DNA of 52,265 nt from Armatimonadota bacterium (GTDB lineage Bacteria > Armatimonadota > Fimbriimonadia > Fimbriimonadales > GBS-DC): the NCBI GenBank assembly GCA_030550775.1, contig JAUQOS010000005.1, positions 1 to 52,265 of the forward strand, given 5' to 3'. The notes beneath the pieces were generated by a model, which saw nothing but the letters and a program-made list of their open reading frames with translations, did no database searches and had not been told where the DNA came from. Made by a program: the position numbers and the translations under genes. This document shows positions 1 to 9,936 of this stretch, in pieces; positions within the stretch are counted from its first letter, which is position 1; the number at the start of each line of letters is the position of its first letter.

Positions 1-1190
1 TGCTTGCCTGCGGACACGCCCAATGGTCCGTTACCGACCTGCACGGCATCTATGTGCCCAATCAGGGCGGCACGGCGAACTACGCCTGGCGCATCTCGGA
101 GCGAACCGCCGATAACAACTATAAGCCCTACATCGTCGGGCAGGCAGGACAGGGGATTTTTGGCTTCCCCGTCGCCTACCGCTATCAGCTGGGGCAAGAT
201 TTAGTGGGTCAGCCGAGTGTCGTGATTGGCAGCGCGGTCGCCTACGGGGTGAACAACAAGGGCTGGGTTGTTGGACGCGACACGGCAAGCCAGCGCGCGA
301 TGGTCTGGCATCCTACCTACGGTAAGCAGCTGATTAGCACGCCAGCGAATATGATTGCGAACACCGCCTTCGACATCAACGACAACGGCGTCATCGTGGG
401 CTATGCGCCTGGTGGGTTCTTCAACGTGGGCGGCGGCTTCGTCTCCTACTTCAACGCCAGCGACGGCAGCACCACGACCCACTTCCTGGACCAGACCTAT
501 GGCAACCCGTCGGCGGGAACCAGCATCAACAACGCGGGTACAGCGGGCGGCGGTACAGGCGTCTCGAGTGGCTGGGGCGCTGAGCCGTACATCGAGCCAG
601 GGCAGGCGGCAGGCTGGGTTAACCTTGACCCGATAACACCTGGGCCAGGCACCTATGTTGGCGCGCCGATTGTGCCCCCAGGCTTACCCGGCGCGAATGT
701 GCTCATCTGGGACATTTCCGAAGGCGCGATCCCTACATACGCCGCGGGCTACACGGTCTACCTCTATTCCAGCGGGGGCCCGTTTCCCGTGGTGTATGTG
801 TGGGGCGGCTTTGGATACAATGTGACTGCGCTGCCGCTGCCTGCAGGCGCTACAGGCGGGCGCGCCTACGGCGTCAACGACCTGGGACATGTCGTTGGCT
901 ACTATTTCGACGCGACGGGATCCCAGCGCGCCGCCCTCTGGTTCCTTACGGGCGGCGGGAACTGGCAGATTGTCGACCTGACCACGCTTGCCCAAAGCGC
1001 AGGCTACATGGGCTGGACGCTGTACGCTGCGCTTGATATCAACAACGACATGTGCATCGTCGGCTACGGACTCGACCCCCAGAATCGCCTGACCTCCTAT
1101 GTGATGTGCGTGGTGCCGGAGCCGGCGTCGATGCTTGCGCTGGGCGTCGGGCTGGCGGGTCTCATCGGGCTGCATCGACGCAAACGCTAA
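1..1190 (+). CDS. HAF-repeat PEP-CTERM surface protein, 5' end outside window
   Basis: The reading frame is open from base 3, so the gene begins before the window; 395 residues are visible. The first residues (LACGHAQWSVTDL) look like the end of a signal peptide and its cleavage site. The body has several imperfect repeats of the extracellular HAF type, pattern A-x-(G/D)-(V/I)-N-x-x-G-x-(V/I)-V-G, at about 250, 360 and 870 nt. The last 25 residues are a textbook PEP-CTERM sorting signal: VPEPAS, a hydrophobic helix, then HRRKR. In known systems this tail is processed by an exosortase and the protein is exported to the surface or extracellular matrix. No exosortase is in the window. The ligand or function of the repeats is unknown. 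Confidence 0.85.
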   Translation, partial: LACGHAQWSVTDLHGIYVPNQGGTANYAWRISERTADNNYKPYIVGQAGQGIFGFPVAYRYQLGQDLVGQPSVVIGSAVAYGVNNKGWVVGRDTASQRAMVWHPTYGKQLISTPANMIANTAFDINDNGVIVGYAPGGFFNVGGGFVSYFNASDGSTTTHFLDQTYGNPSAGTSINNAGTAGGGTGVSSGWGAEPYIEPGQAAGWVNLDPITPGPGTYVGAPIVPPGLPGANVLIWDISEGAIPTYAAGYTVYLYSSGGPFPVVYVWGGFGYNVTALPLPAGATGGRAYGVNDLGHVVGYYFDATGSQRAALWFLTGGGNWQIVDLTTLAQSAGYMGWTLYAALDINNDMCIVGYGLDPQNRLTSYVMCVVPEPASMLALGVGLAGLIGLHRRKR

Positions 1191-1219
1191 GCGCGCTTAC
1201 GGTGTGCTTCCATTCAGGG

Positions 1220-1248
1220 CGGGACGCTCACCATTTGTGAGCGTCCCG
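1220..1248. terminator. Hairpin after the PEP-CTERM gene
   Basis: A perfect 12-bp stem (CGGGACGCTCAC / GTGAGCGTCCCG) with loop CATTT lies 29 bases after the stop codon. No clean T-run follows, so it may be an imperfect intrinsic terminator or an mRNA 3'-end stabiliser. The rest of 1191-1527 holds a -10-like TATACT at 1287-1292 and a possible short upstream ORF. Confidence 0.55.
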
Positions 1249-1286
1249 TGTAATGCTCCTGTAATGTTTTGGGCAACAAGTTTTGT

Positions 1287-1292
1287 TATACT
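1287..1292 (+). promoter_or_regulatory. Putative -10 box for the WD40 gene
   Basis: TATACT lies in an AT-rich patch in the otherwise GC-rich gap, about 235 bases before the WD40 start codon. It implies an unusually long leader of about 230 nt. No convincing -35 is seen. Confidence 0.35.
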
Positions 1293-1527
1293 CCCGTTAA
1301 CGGTGGCGTAAGAAACAGGGAGGTTGCGCAATGCATAGTGGCTGGCGCTGGACAGTTTGGATTCTGAAGGAGTGGGAAACCGCGTTGTCGGGGCAGGATG
1401 CGAGAAGTCGCTCTTGCTCGATACCAGAAACGTCTGCTTCTGCCCCTATCGGAGACACTCCTCTCAGCTCTGGTGCTGCCATTATCGGGTTGGTTGCCCC
1501 GCCCACCCTTTCAGGAGGTGTACGACG

Positions 1528-3816
1528 ATGGAATCGATGAGACGACTCGGTTGGTTGGTAAGCGTGTTCGCCGTGTGTGCCTTCGCGCACGCACAACGCC
1601 CCCCAATCGCTTGGATCGGTGGGGGCGAAGTGTCTACCTATATCGGGTTCTATTTCCAAGACGACCGGTATTTTGTGACCAGCGAAGGATTTTACATCCA
1701 CTTCTGGCGTCTGTCGGACAACAAACTAGTGCGCACACTGACAGGGCGTCAACTATTCGGGCGCTCCCTGTACAGTGCGTCTCTGGCTCCTATGCCGAAC
1801 CGCCAGCAGCTGGTGGTGGCCTATCCCGACACAGACCCCGATACAGGCTATCGCGGGATTCGCATCCGCATCCTGCAGCCCGACGCGAATCTGGATAACT
1901 GGACGACCACGGCGCAAGGCGGCTCATTCGTAGAGGACGGAACGGAGGAGGACGAGCCAGGCAACGCCGCAGCGCTCGCGATTAGCCCCGATGGGCAATA
2001 CATTGCAGTGGGCGGCGGCGATGCTGCAGGCTTCACCCGGCATGGGCTTGTGCTGTACCGCGTCAACGGCACTCAGATTGAGCGCACGCAGTACCTTGTG
2101 CGCAATCCGAGCTGGGCGCCAATCTTTGCCGCAGCGTTCTCGCCCGACGGCGAATGGCTGTTCGCCGGCAGCGCGGGCGGCTGGGTATTTGTCTACAAAC
2201 GCCAAGCAAACGGCACTTACGCCTACCACCAGCGCTTCATCATCGGCGGCAACGGCTTTTATATCAACTGCTTCGCCTTCGCTAACCGTCCCGATGGGCT
2301 CTACGTGGCGGTTGGCGTAATGCCCAACGGCATTATTGAAATGCGTCGCTTCAACCCCGTGTTCAACGAATGGCGACTTTACATGCAGTGGCAGACACCA
2401 GACCAGAGCGCGCCAACCTCCAGCGTGAACGCGCTGCAGTTCTCGCCCGACGGGAGCCGATTGGCTGCCGCCTATGGCTCCTCGGCGTTCGGTGTGGTGT
2501 TCTACGATCCCTATCTGCGCATCTACCAAATCAACTACAGCAGCGACCCCGATTATCGCGGAGCAACGCCCATTTTTCAGGAAGTGTTCCCATATGATGT
2601 GGTCACGGTGGCTGCCTACAACGCCAACGCTTCGGAGCTGATTTCGGGCACGCGCAACGGCGACCTGCGCCGCTGGAGCCTGGAAACGCGGGAGTACACT
2701 GCCCTACCACACCATCGCGGATTCCTCACCGCGCTGGCTTGGTCGCCTGACGGCACAAAAATCGCCACCGCTGCTCAGTCGAACTACTCCGTTCCTACGC
2801 AAACCTTCGTGTGGGATTTCGCCAGTCAGTCGGTGCAGGCACGGATCAACCATTTAGATTCGTGGATTGGCGCACTCGCCTTTTCACCCAATGGCAACTA
2901 TGTGGCGACTGCCGGGCGCGCCCTGCCCGACCGAACTATCGACCTGTGGGACGCAACCACGGGCGACTTTGTAGTTACCATCGGCACGCTGAGCTACAAC
3001 GGCAGCGGGCTGGCGTTCTCACCCGACGGGCAGTATCTCTATGCCGCTGCACGCAACGGCGAGCTAAAAGCATTCCAACGCGGTGCAGACTGGCAAACTT
3101 GGACGGAAATCGCGCAGACCAACGCCCCTGATAACGCCCTGACCCCCGTGCAGATTGCGCTCTCGCCCGACGGCAGCCGACTGGCCGTGGGTTCTCAGGA
3201 GAGGGTGCAAATCTACCTGACGCCGTACCTGACGCTGGAACGCCAGATTACGGTTGCGACCGAGCCTGAGCGCATTATGAGCGTCGCCTGGTCGCCCGAC
3301 GGACGCTACATCGCTGCGGGCACGCGCAACGTGCAACCCGCGCCGGTATACCTTATCAATACAGCCGACTGGAGTGTTCGTCGGCTGCCTACCGCCGACA
3401 ACGGCTATGAGGTCTATGCCATCTCCTTCACACCTGATGGATGTTATGTGTTGGGCGCGGGCTCGCAAAATAGCGACGGCTCGGGCGCAAACCTGATGTT
3501 GTGGCACACAGGCAGTGGAACGCTGGCAACCCAGTACGATGATGAAACGCTCTTTCTCATTCAGGGGGCAGCCTTCTCGCCTGATGGACGCTACATCGCC
3601 TATGGGCGCGACGACGGCTCGCTGGTCGTGGCGAATAACCCGTTCTATCGCCGCGCGGGCGATGTCAATCGGGACGGCTGCGTGAATGATACTGACCTGC
3701 TGCTGGTACTGTTCAACTTCGGCGGCAACGACCCGAACGCCGATCTGAACTGCGATGGCGTGGTGAACGACTCCGACCTGCTAATCGTGTTGTTCAACTT
3801 CGGAAGCGGGTGTTGA
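1528..3816 (+). CDS. Secreted WD40-type beta-propeller protein with dockerin-like tail
   Basis: 762 residues. The frame is open further upstream, but ATG 1528 follows AGGAGG (1513-1518) and starts a clear signal peptide (MESMRRLGWLVSVFAVCAFA, cut near AHA-Q). The body consists of repeated WD40-like blades carrying the motif FSPDG or WSPDG with x-W-D strands, enough for one or two propellers. The last ~50 residues hold two EF-hand-like loops, GDVNRDGCVNDTDLL and ADLNCDGVVNDSDLL, each followed by VLFNFG. This is the dockerin type I pattern. Dockerins bind calcium and, in cellulosomes, cohesins; whether a cohesin exists here is not visible. The same tail recurs in the protein at 48949. The role may be surface or extracellular binding; the ligand is unknown. 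Confidence 0.82.
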   Translation: MESMRRLGWLVSVFAVCAFAHAQRPPIAWIGGGEVSTYIGFYFQDDRYFVTSEGFYIHFWRLSDNKLVRTLTGRQLFGRSLYSASLAPMPNRQQLVVAYPDTDPDTGYRGIRIRILQPDANLDNWTTTAQGGSFVEDGTEEDEPGNAAALAISPDGQYIAVGGGDAAGFTRHGLVLYRVNGTQIERTQYLVRNPSWAPIFAAAFSPDGEWLFAGSAGGWVFVYKRQANGTYAYHQRFIIGGNGFYINCFAFANRPDGLYVAVGVMPNGIIEMRRFNPVFNEWRLYMQWQTPDQSAPTSSVNALQFSPDGSRLAAAYGSSAFGVVFYDPYLRIYQINYSSDPDYRGATPIFQEVFPYDVVTVAAYNANASELISGTRNGDLRRWSLETREYTALPHHRGFLTALAWSPDGTKIATAAQSNYSVPTQTFVWDFASQSVQARINHLDSWIGALAFSPNGNYVATAGRALPDRTIDLWDATTGDFVVTIGTLSYNGSGLAFSPDGQYLYAAARNGELKAFQRGADWQTWTEIAQTNAPDNALTPVQIALSPDGSRLAVGSQERVQIYLTPYLTLERQITVATEPERIMSVAWSPDGRYIAAGTRNVQPAPVYLINTADWSVRRLPTADNGYEVYAISFTPDGCYVLGAGSQNSDGSGANLMLWHTGSGTLATQYDDETLFLIQGAAFSPDGRYIAYGRDDGSLVVANNPFYRRAGDVNRDGCVNDTDLLLVLFNFGGNDPNADLNCDGVVNDSDLLIVLFNFGSGC

Positions 3817-3829
3817 GAGTCGCCCTCAA

Positions 3830-3858
3830 CCCCCTCTCCTACAGCATAGGAGAGGGGG
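3830..3858. terminator. Perfect 12-bp hairpin after the WD40 gene
   Basis: CCCCCTCTCCTA and TAGGAGAGGGGG face each other across a CAGCA loop, 13 bases past the stop codon. No T-run follows. It is probably a transcript-end structure or a dispersed palindrome. Confidence 0.5.
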
Positions 3859-3937
3859 GCACTGCATATAAAGCGTATGCAACTGCGTGCGAAGCGCATG
3901 TAACGTACACTTGACGAGGGCAAGGAGGAGGTAAATA

Positions 3938-4747
3938 GTGAAACAACGCGGCTTCACATTGATAGAGCTCTTGGTGGTTATCGCAATTGTCGCCATCTTA
4001 GCAGCGATTCTGTTTCCTGTGCTGGCGCAGGCGCGCGAGTCGGCACGCCAAACCGTTTGTTTGAGCAACATGAAACAGATTGGCACGGCAATGAGGCTTT
4101 ATCTCAGCGACTATGACGAGACTTGGTTTCCTGCCTACACGCGCGAGCGGATTCCCACGCACCCGTATGCGTATCGTCCATGGCTAGGTTACGATACACG
4201 GAACGCTCCTCCTGATGGTTGCTATTATGGCGATATCACGAAGGAGGCACGTTATCCGATCCGCATAGGGTTGATAGATACCTACCTGAAGAGCAACGAG
4301 GTCAAACGCTGCCCCAGCATGCCAAGTCAGTGGCAATCGTCGTATGCGCTGAACTTTTTCAGGGGCAATTTTGATTCTCCGTATTATAGTCGCAATCCGC
4401 GTGCTCGTGGCAACGAATACAGCCCCGTTTCCAAGCGCGAAGAAGGTGGGCTGTGCCTTGTTTACCCCGCGCCCGATGCGGAGGTGGAAGAGCCCTCGCG
4501 TACCATGATTATGTGGGAACATGGTTACAAAGTGCCGTTGTGTAATTGGTTGCAGCAGGCGAACTGGCCCCTGCGTGGGCAAGAATGGACGCAAGGCCCG
4601 CCGCGCCTGCGGGAGTATATTGAGCATTTTAACTTTCTGCATCGGGACGGCTCGAACACGCTGTGGGCGGACGGGCATGCGAAGCGGGTGCTTTATGATC
4701 AGCTGCGTCGTCCGATGTTCTCGGCGCAGAAGCAGATTTACGAATGA
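3938..4747 (+). CDS. Type IV prepilin-like (pseudopilin) secreted protein
   Basis: 269 residues, GTG start placed by a strong AAGGAGGAGGT at 3922-3932. The N-terminus [20 protein letters not shown] is a canonical class III prepilin signal: cleavage is expected between G and F, with E5 of the mature protein present. After the helix come [18 protein letters not shown] and a globular domain ending in an H-x-DG-type motif ([16 protein letters not shown]). This layout matches the large pseudopilin-like families of Planctomycetes and Armatimonadota. A prepilin peptidase and type II/IV machinery are needed and not in the window. The stop overlaps the ATG of the regulator at 4744 (ATGA), so the two are co-transcribed and probably translationally coupled. 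Confidence 0.88.
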   Translation: MKQRGFTLIELLVVIAIVAILAAILFPVLAQARESARQTVCLSNMKQIGTAMRLYLSDYDETWFPAYTRERIPTHPYAYRPWLGYDTRNAPPDGCYYGDITKEARYPIRIGLIDTYLKSNEVKRCPSMPSQWQSSYALNFFRGNFDSPYYSRNPRARGNEYSPVSKREEGGLCLVYPAPDAEVEEPSRTMIMWEHGYKVPLCNWLQQANWPLRGQEWTQGPPRLREYIEHFNFLHRDGSNTLWADGHAKRVLYDQLRRPMFSAQKQIYE

Positions 4748-7700
4748 TACGCGCACGGCTGTTAGGCGAGTTTGAGGTGGAGGTAGACGGTCGGCGGGTA
4801 GAGCGGTTTCGCACGCAGCGAACGGCGTTGCTGCTGGCGTATTTATTGCGCTACCCGCAGCCGCATGCACGCGAGGATTTGGCACGCCTGTTGTGGGGTG
4901 AGCTGGCGGACGAGGCGGCGATGAATAACCTGCGGGTGAGCCTGAGCAGTCTGCGGGCGATTCTGGAGCCGCCGGGCGTCCCGCGCGGCAGCGTTCTGCA
5001 AACCACACGGCGCACGGTTGGTTTGAATCCCGCTCAGGTGGAGACCGATGTCGCGCAGTTTGAGGCTGCAGTTCGGCACTGGCGCGCCGCGACCGAAGAG
5101 TCGGAGCGGATGGCGTGGGCTAATCGGGCGCGTAGCCTTTATCAAGGTGCGTTTTTGCAGGGCTTTGAGGCGCCGTGGATTCATCGAGAGCGCGAGCGTC
5201 TTCAACAGCTGTACGAGGCGTTGCCCGTGCCGACGGAGCCTGCTGCTGAGGCGCCGCCCATCAGCCTTGTCAGCAGTATACCGGCTCGCCCGATAAGTGG
5301 GCTGGGCGTGGTAGTTGGCGTTCAATGGGGTGGTTCGGCGCAGGCAGACCCACAGTGGGTGCGCTCGGCGGTTGCGGTGTGTGGGGGCGCGCCCTTACAG
5401 ACGCTGCCTAACGGTTTGCTGGCGTTTTTCACCGACTTAGACAAGCTTGTGCGTTTTCTGCTGGAGGTTGCCCGCCACCACCCTGAGGCGGTGTTAGCGC
5501 TGGATTTAGGGCATCTGCGCGTGGTGCGCCAGCGGTATGAGGGGGCGCCGCTGCGGGTAGTGGAACGCCTGCTGCAACTGGAGGGCAGTGGGTATGCTCT
5601 GTGCACGCAGCGGGTGGTAGCCGTGCTGCCACAAGCGCTTACTCGGCACCCGATTCAGGCGCACCCGCTTGGCGCCTATTGGCTTAGTGCGGAGTTTCCC
5701 CAAGAGCCGCTGTTTGCGTTGGCGCTGCCCGGCTGGCAGGTGCCCACGCACTTGCAGATCCCTGCTGCCTTTAGCGCTGCACTGCCACACCTGGCTACCT
5801 CCTTTATTGGGCGGGAAGCCGACCTTGCGTCGGCGGTTGCGGCGCTTCAAACGAACGGAGCACGCCTTTACACCATCATAGGGGCTCCTGGCAGCGGCAA
5901 AACGCGCTTTGCAATTGAGGTTGCTCGGCACACAGAATCGATTTTCGGGGAAGCCCGCTGGTGGATTACCATAGCGCACCCGACCGAGTCAATTCTTGAG
6001 GTATGGGCACGATGCTTGAGATGGGATACGGCGCGCCTGCAGCAGTTGCCGCTGCTGTTGGCAGGCATTTTGGGCAATCGGCGCGCACTACTAGTAATCG
6101 ACTGGCTACATCTGCCTTCCGACGCCCAACGCACGGAACTTCAAGCGCTGCTGCACGATATCCCCACGCTAACCGTACTGACTTCGGCGCCGACCGCACT
6201 GAACCTACCCGACGAGCAGATTATTGAACTGCATCCGCTGGAAGTACCTCCCGACACTGTCAATACGGTGGACGCGCTTTGGCGCTATGGTGCGGTGCGT
6301 TTGTTTGTGGAGCGTGCAAGGCAAGCAAACCCTGATTTTCGCCTCACCGAAGGCAACGCCCCTCTGGTGGCTGCAATTAGCCGTTTGTTGAGCGGGCTGC
6401 CGTTAGCTATTGAGTTGGCTGCGGCGCGTTTGAGTTCGGTTTCGCTGGCGCAACTGGTGCAACGCTTGGAAGACACTCGCCTTTGGAAGCGTCCTGCTGC
6501 AGCCAGCGCGTTTGGACGTTCGCTATGGGATTCGCTGACCGCCTGTTATATGATGTTGCCCCCACCGCAGCAGACGCTGCTCAATCGCCTGAGCGTGTTG
6601 TCGGGAGGCTGGACGCCCGAGTGCGCGTGCGAAGTGTTGGGGGTGCCTTGCGAGGAGCTGGATACCTTGGTGCGCACGGGCTTGGTGCGCCTCAACGAAG
6701 GGCGCTATGAGATGCCTCCGCTGGTGCGCCAGTTCGCAGCGCAGTTTACCTCCAGCAACGACCGTCGGGCGGTGCTGAGCCGTTATCTCTACTACTGGTG
6801 TGAACAGTTGGAGCGAGCGGCGCCGCAGGCTGTGGATTGGGCGCGCTTGGAAGCGGAGCGCCACAACCTTGATGCAGTGCTGGAGTGGAGCACTCACCAC
6901 GAGCCGTTGAGCGCGCTGCGCTTGGCTCTTGTGTTGACGCCATTTTGGGAGGCGCGCGGCGGCAGTGCACGCGTGCTGCATGCGCTCACGCAGTTGCCAG
7001 CTCACCTCACTCGCCCCGAAGAGCAACTCCAAGCGGCTCGGATTGCCGCGGTGCTTGCCATTCGTCGTGGGGCGCACGCCGACGCCCATCGTCTCTTGCA
7101 CACTTTTCTACCCGTGGCGGACGCACATCCGCAGCTGATTCAAGCCGCCCGCCTGTGGTTCGCAGCTGGCTTTTATCACTGGTCGGCGGGCAACCTCTCG
7201 GAAAGCGAGCGCTACCTGCGCATGGCGTTGGAACGCAGTCGCGCGTTAGGCGCCGCCGATGACCAAGCGGAGGTACTGCTCCATTTGGGCGTCGTGTTGT
7301 GGATTCAAGAACGCTTGGATGAAGCCGCCACGATGTTGGAGCAAGCCACTGAGCAAGCAGCGGGGCGATTACCGCGCTTGCAGCTGAACGCGTTGGGCAA
7401 CTTGGCTTCCGTGCGCTATCAACAGGGCGACCTTGCCCAAGCCGAACTGTTGCTCCAGCAGGCACAAACCTTAGCCCTGCAACAAGGCGACCTACGCACG
7501 CTCGCCACTATGCTCAACAATCAAGGCGTTTGGCAGGCCGAGCGAGGCAACTTCGAACGCGCCCGACAACTTTATTATGAGTCGCTAAGCCTGTGGCGTC
7601 GCATCAGTGAGCCAATGGGCGAAGCTGTGTGCACGAACAACTTGGGCGATCTTGCCCTCCGTGAAGGAGACTATGAGACTGCCGAGTCGCTTTTTCGGCA

Positions 7701-8142
7701 GAGTGCGCGCATGGCGCGGCGCTACCGCATCGGATGGTATCTGTACCATCCGCTCCAAAACTTGGCTGAAACCGCCGCGCGGCGCGGCGATTGGTGCGAT
7801 GCGCTCGTGTGGGCACGCCGTTGCTTGCATGCGCTCAATGGCTATCAATCTTCCGCGCCTCTACGCCTAAAAACACTGCATCAAGTGGCGCGCTATGCAC
7901 TGCAGACGGGCGACTACCGCCTTGCGGCGCAAGCGCTGTTTGCTGTAGCCCGCCTGAACGAAACACCAGATTCTAGCCTTTTGGATCAGGTTGAACAATC
8001 ACTGGGGGCAACCCAACTGAGCGCAATTCGGCAACAGGTGGAACAGATGCCCCTGCCCGAGCTGCTGTCTATGATTGCCCTTGCTGACGAGTGGAGCAAT
8101 CCTGGGGCGACAGATAGCGGTGGGGGTGTGCATCAGTCATAG
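4744..8142 (+). CDS. Giant BTAD/SARP-type regulator with degenerate cyclase-like domain, NB-ARC ATPase and TPR repeats
   Basis: 1132 residues. Residues 1-95 are a winged-helix OmpR/SARP DNA-binding domain ([21 protein letters not shown]), followed by a shortened helical BTAD-like domain to about 165. Residues ~185-335 align by eye with the class III cyclase homology domain found in such regulators ([16 protein letters not shown] parallels GGRVFKTVGDGFxAAF), but the catalytic metal-binding Asp residues are absent. A STAND-type ATPase follows: GREADL near 355, Walker A GAPGSGKT at 380-387, LLVIDW as Walker B near 448, and [10 protein letters not shown]. From about 700 to the end are TPR-like helices. 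Such proteins act as ligand-gated transcriptional activators; the signal is unknown. The gene starts inside the pseudopilin stop and its end overlaps fmt by 10 bp, convergently. Confidence 0.85.
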   Translation: MIRARLLGEFEVEVDGRRVERFRTQRTALLLAYLLRYPQPHAREDLARLLWGELADEAAMNNLRVSLSSLRAILEPPGVPRGSVLQTTRRTVGLNPAQVETDVAQFEAAVRHWRAATEESERMAWANRARSLYQGAFLQGFEAPWIHRERERLQQLYEALPVPTEPAAEAPPISLVSSIPARPISGLGVVVGVQWGGSAQADPQWVRSAVAVCGGAPLQTLPNGLLAFFTDLDKLVRFLLEVARHHPEAVLALDLGHLRVVRQRYEGAPLRVVERLLQLEGSGYALCTQRVVAVLPQALTRHPIQAHPLGAYWLSAEFPQEPLFALALPGWQVPTHLQIPAAFSAALPHLATSFIGREADLASAVAALQTNGARLYTIIGAPGSGKTRFAIEVARHTESIFGEARWWITIAHPTESILEVWARCLRWDTARLQQLPLLLAGILGNRRALLVIDWLHLPSDAQRTELQALLHDIPTLTVLTSAPTALNLPDEQIIELHPLEVPPDTVNTVDALWRYGAVRLFVERARQANPDFRLTEGNAPLVAAISRLLSGLPLAIELAAARLSSVSLAQLVQRLEDTRLWKRPAAASAFGRSLWDSLTACYMMLPPPQQTLLNRLSVLSGGWTPECACEVLGVPCEELDTLVRTGLVRLNEGRYEMPPLVRQFAAQFTSSNDRRAVLSRYLYYWCEQLERAAPQAVDWARLEAERHNLDAVLEWSTHHEPLSALRLALVLTPFWEARGGSARVLHALTQLPAHLTRPEEQLQAARIAAVLAIRRGAHADAHRLLHTFLPVADAHPQLIQAARLWFAAGFYHWSAGNLSESERYLRMALERSRALGAADDQAEVLLHLGVVLWIQERLDEAATMLEQATEQAAGRLPRLQLNALGNLASVRYQQGDLAQAELLLQQAQTLALQQGDLRTLATMLNNQGVWQAERGNFERARQLYYESLSLWRRISEPMGEAVCTNNLGDLALREGDYETAESLFRQSARMARRYRIGWYLYHPLQNLAETAARRGDWCDALVWARRCLHALNGYQSSAPLRLKTLHQVARYALQTGDYRLAAQALFAVARLNETPDSSLLDQVEQSLGATQLSAIRQQVEQMPLPELLSMIALADEWSNPGATDSGGGVHQS

Positions 8143-9080
8143 GTACCCATCCGTTCACCCACTTGGGGGCGATAGCCGTTGATGAAGGCGCGGGCGTCCA
8201 TGCGGGCGCGGTTTTCTGGCTGCAGCTCCAGCAGGCGTAGTGCGCCCCTGCCGCAGGCGACCAAAAACCGTTCAGGTGATACCGAGAGAATAGTGCCTGG
8301 CTCCGCAGTTGGGGCGTCGGGCACGACTTCCGCCCTCCATAGTTTGAGCAGTTTACCGCGCCAAGTGGTAAACGCGCCGGGCTTGGGCGAAAAGGCGCGG
8401 ATACGGTTGCGGCATCGCTCAGCGGGTTCGTCCCAGCGGAGGCGGGCGTCCTCTTTGCTCAGCAGCGGGGCGTAGGTAGCTTCTGCGGGGTTTTGGGGCG
8501 TGCGTGTGAGGGTGCCCCCTTCCAAGCGTGCTAGCCCTTCCAACAGCAGTTGGGCAGCGCGCTGGGCTAACCGCGCCTCCAAGCTACCGTAATCATCCTC
8601 AGGTCGGATGGGCTCTACCACCTGCAGATAGATATCGCCTGCATCCAGCTCAGCGGTCATCTCCATCAGTGTGACGCCCGTTTCAGTTTCGCCGTTGAGC
8701 AAAGCGTACTGGATGGGCGCGGCGCCGCGATATTTGGGCAGCAGCGAGGCGTGCAGGTTCCAGTTGCCCAGTGGGGCAATCTCCAGCAGGGCTTGGGGCA
8801 AAATCTTGCCGTAGGCAGCCAGCACGATAAGATCGGGCGCCAACGCACGCATCTGTGCGAGGAACTCAGGGTCGCGTGCACGAGCAGGCGTGAGTACAGG
8901 CAATTCCAGCTGCTCGGCGCGAGTGTGCACGGGCGTTTTGTGCATCTGCATGCCGCGTCCCGCGGGTTTGGGCGGCTGGCTCACCACCGTAAGAATAGGA
9001 TATCCCGCGTGATGGAGCGCTTCCAACGCGGGCACAGCAAATGTCCCAGAGCCGAAAAACACAACACGCGGGCGACTCAG
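8133..9080 (-). CDS. fmt: Methionyl-tRNA formyltransferase
   Basis: Formylates initiator Met-tRNA using 10-formyl-THF. The fold and active site are clear: AGRGMQMHKTPV, then NLHASLLPKYRGAAPIQ with N108 and H110, and D147 in ELDAGD. The start is inferred. The only ATG (9119) adds 13 atypical residues lying inside def. A CTG at 9080-9078 instead overlaps the def TGA as CTGA, has GAGGAGGAG 5 bases upstream, and gives the family-typical SRPRVVFFG N-terminus and exactly 315 residues. CTG starts are rare, so the ATG remains possible. It forms an operon with def, the enzyme that removes the same formyl group. Confidence 0.93.
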   Translation of the reverse strand: MSRPRVVFFGSGTFAVPALEALHHAGYPILTVVSQPPKPAGRGMQMHKTPVHTRAEQLELPVLTPARARDPEFLAQMRALAPDLIVLAAYGKILPQALLEIAPLGNWNLHASLLPKYRGAAPIQYALLNGETETGVTLMEMTAELDAGDIYLQVVEPIRPEDDYGSLEARLAQRAAQLLLEGLARLEGGTLTRTPQNPAEATYAPLLSKEDARLRWDEPAERCRNRIRAFSPKPGAFTTWRGKLLKLWRAEVVPDAPTAEPGTILSVSPERFLVACGRGALRLLELQPENRARMDARAFINGYRPQVGERMGTYD

Positions 9081-9619
9081 AGGTTCTCCTCCTCGTTCTC
9101 GCGTCGAGGATGCTCCCAATACAGCGATTCAGGAACCGCGCGGTCAATAAATAGAACACCGTCCAAGTGGTCTACTTCGTGCATGGCGATTCGGGCGGGG
9201 TCGCCCTCCAAGGTGAGGCGGATCGGTTTGCCGTGTCGGTTGATGCCTCGTAGCACAATGTGCTTAGGGCGCTTGACATAGCCGAACAGCTGGGGGATGC
9301 TGAGACAGCCCTCCAGTCCTGTTTGTTCGCCTGCGCGTTCCAGTACCTGCGGGTTGAGCACCACTCGCGGGGCTTGGTCCTCGGGGGCGATGATAATCAA
9401 TCGCAGGGGCACGCCCACCTGAGGGGCTGCCAGCCCCACGCCATTGGCACGCTTCATCGCCACAAGCATGTAGTCAATCAACTCGTGGATTTCGGGCGTG
9501 ATGCGTTGTACGGGCTTGGCAACCTTGCGCAGCAACGGGTCGGGATATTTCACAATCCCGTCGTCGCGCTCAAAATAAATGCGGAACTCTGCTGGAATCT
9601 CAATATCGCGCAGTTTCAT
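9077..9619 (-). CDS. def: Peptide deformylase
   Basis: Metalloenzyme that removes the N-formyl group from nascent proteins; 180 residues. All three signature motifs are present: GVGLAAPQVG (60-69), EGCLS (103-107, metal ligand C105) and HEVDH (147-151, two His ligands plus the catalytic Glu). ATG 9619 (MKLRDIEIP) is preferred over a TTG at 9631, because the TATAAT at 9639-9634 would place the transcript start near 9627, downstream of that TTG. The first gene of the def-fmt operon, with its stop overlapping the proposed fmt start. Confidence 0.96.
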   Translation of the reverse strand: MKLRDIEIPAEFRIYFERDDGIVKYPDPLLRKVAKPVQRITPEIHELIDYMLVAMKRANGVGLAAPQVGVPLRLIIIAPEDQAPRVVLNPQVLERAGEQTGLEGCLSIPQLFGYVKRPKHIVLRGINRHGKPIRLTLEGDPARIAMHEVDHLDGVLFIDRAVPESLYWEHPRRENEEENL

Positions 9620-9633
9620 CGCTTGCAACAACG

Positions 9634-9639
9634 ATTATA
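9634..9639 (-). promoter_or_regulatory. -10 box of the def-fmt operon
   Basis: TATAAT on the minus strand; predicted transcript start near 9627, giving a leader of only about 8 nt before the def ATG. The rest of 9640-9936 holds a second TATAAT on the plus strand (9656-9661) with no gene behind it, and the promoter of the oxidoreductase operon. No other structure is seen. Confidence 0.6.
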
Positions 9640-9864
9640 CCCCCGCCAGCGCAGGTATAATCAACGCGCGATGATGCGCCCGCCAGCCGCCAACCGCGCA
9701 ACTGATAGCGCACGCGAGCAGCTTTCATTCACCTACTTTGTCGCTAGGTAGCTGATAAGCCCGCGTAGGTAGCCTTGTCTGCGTACAAGCGATTGTAGCC
9801 GTCAAGGAGTTTGCACGCCGAACTAAAGGCAAGCCACCACGCGTTGGTAGGTGCCTGAGTTAGG

Positions 9865-9870
9865 TATACT
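9865..9870 (+). promoter_or_regulatory. Putative -10 box of the oxidoreductase-MFS-ApbE operon
   Basis: TATACT 67 bases before the TTG start. TTGGTA at 9844-9849 is a possible -35, but its 15-bp spacing is short. Confidence 0.4.
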
Positions 9871-9936
9871 CTACACGCTTGCTTGGGCATTACCGAATGC
9901 TTGGAGGAATTTGAGCAACAAGGAGGAGCGAGTAAG

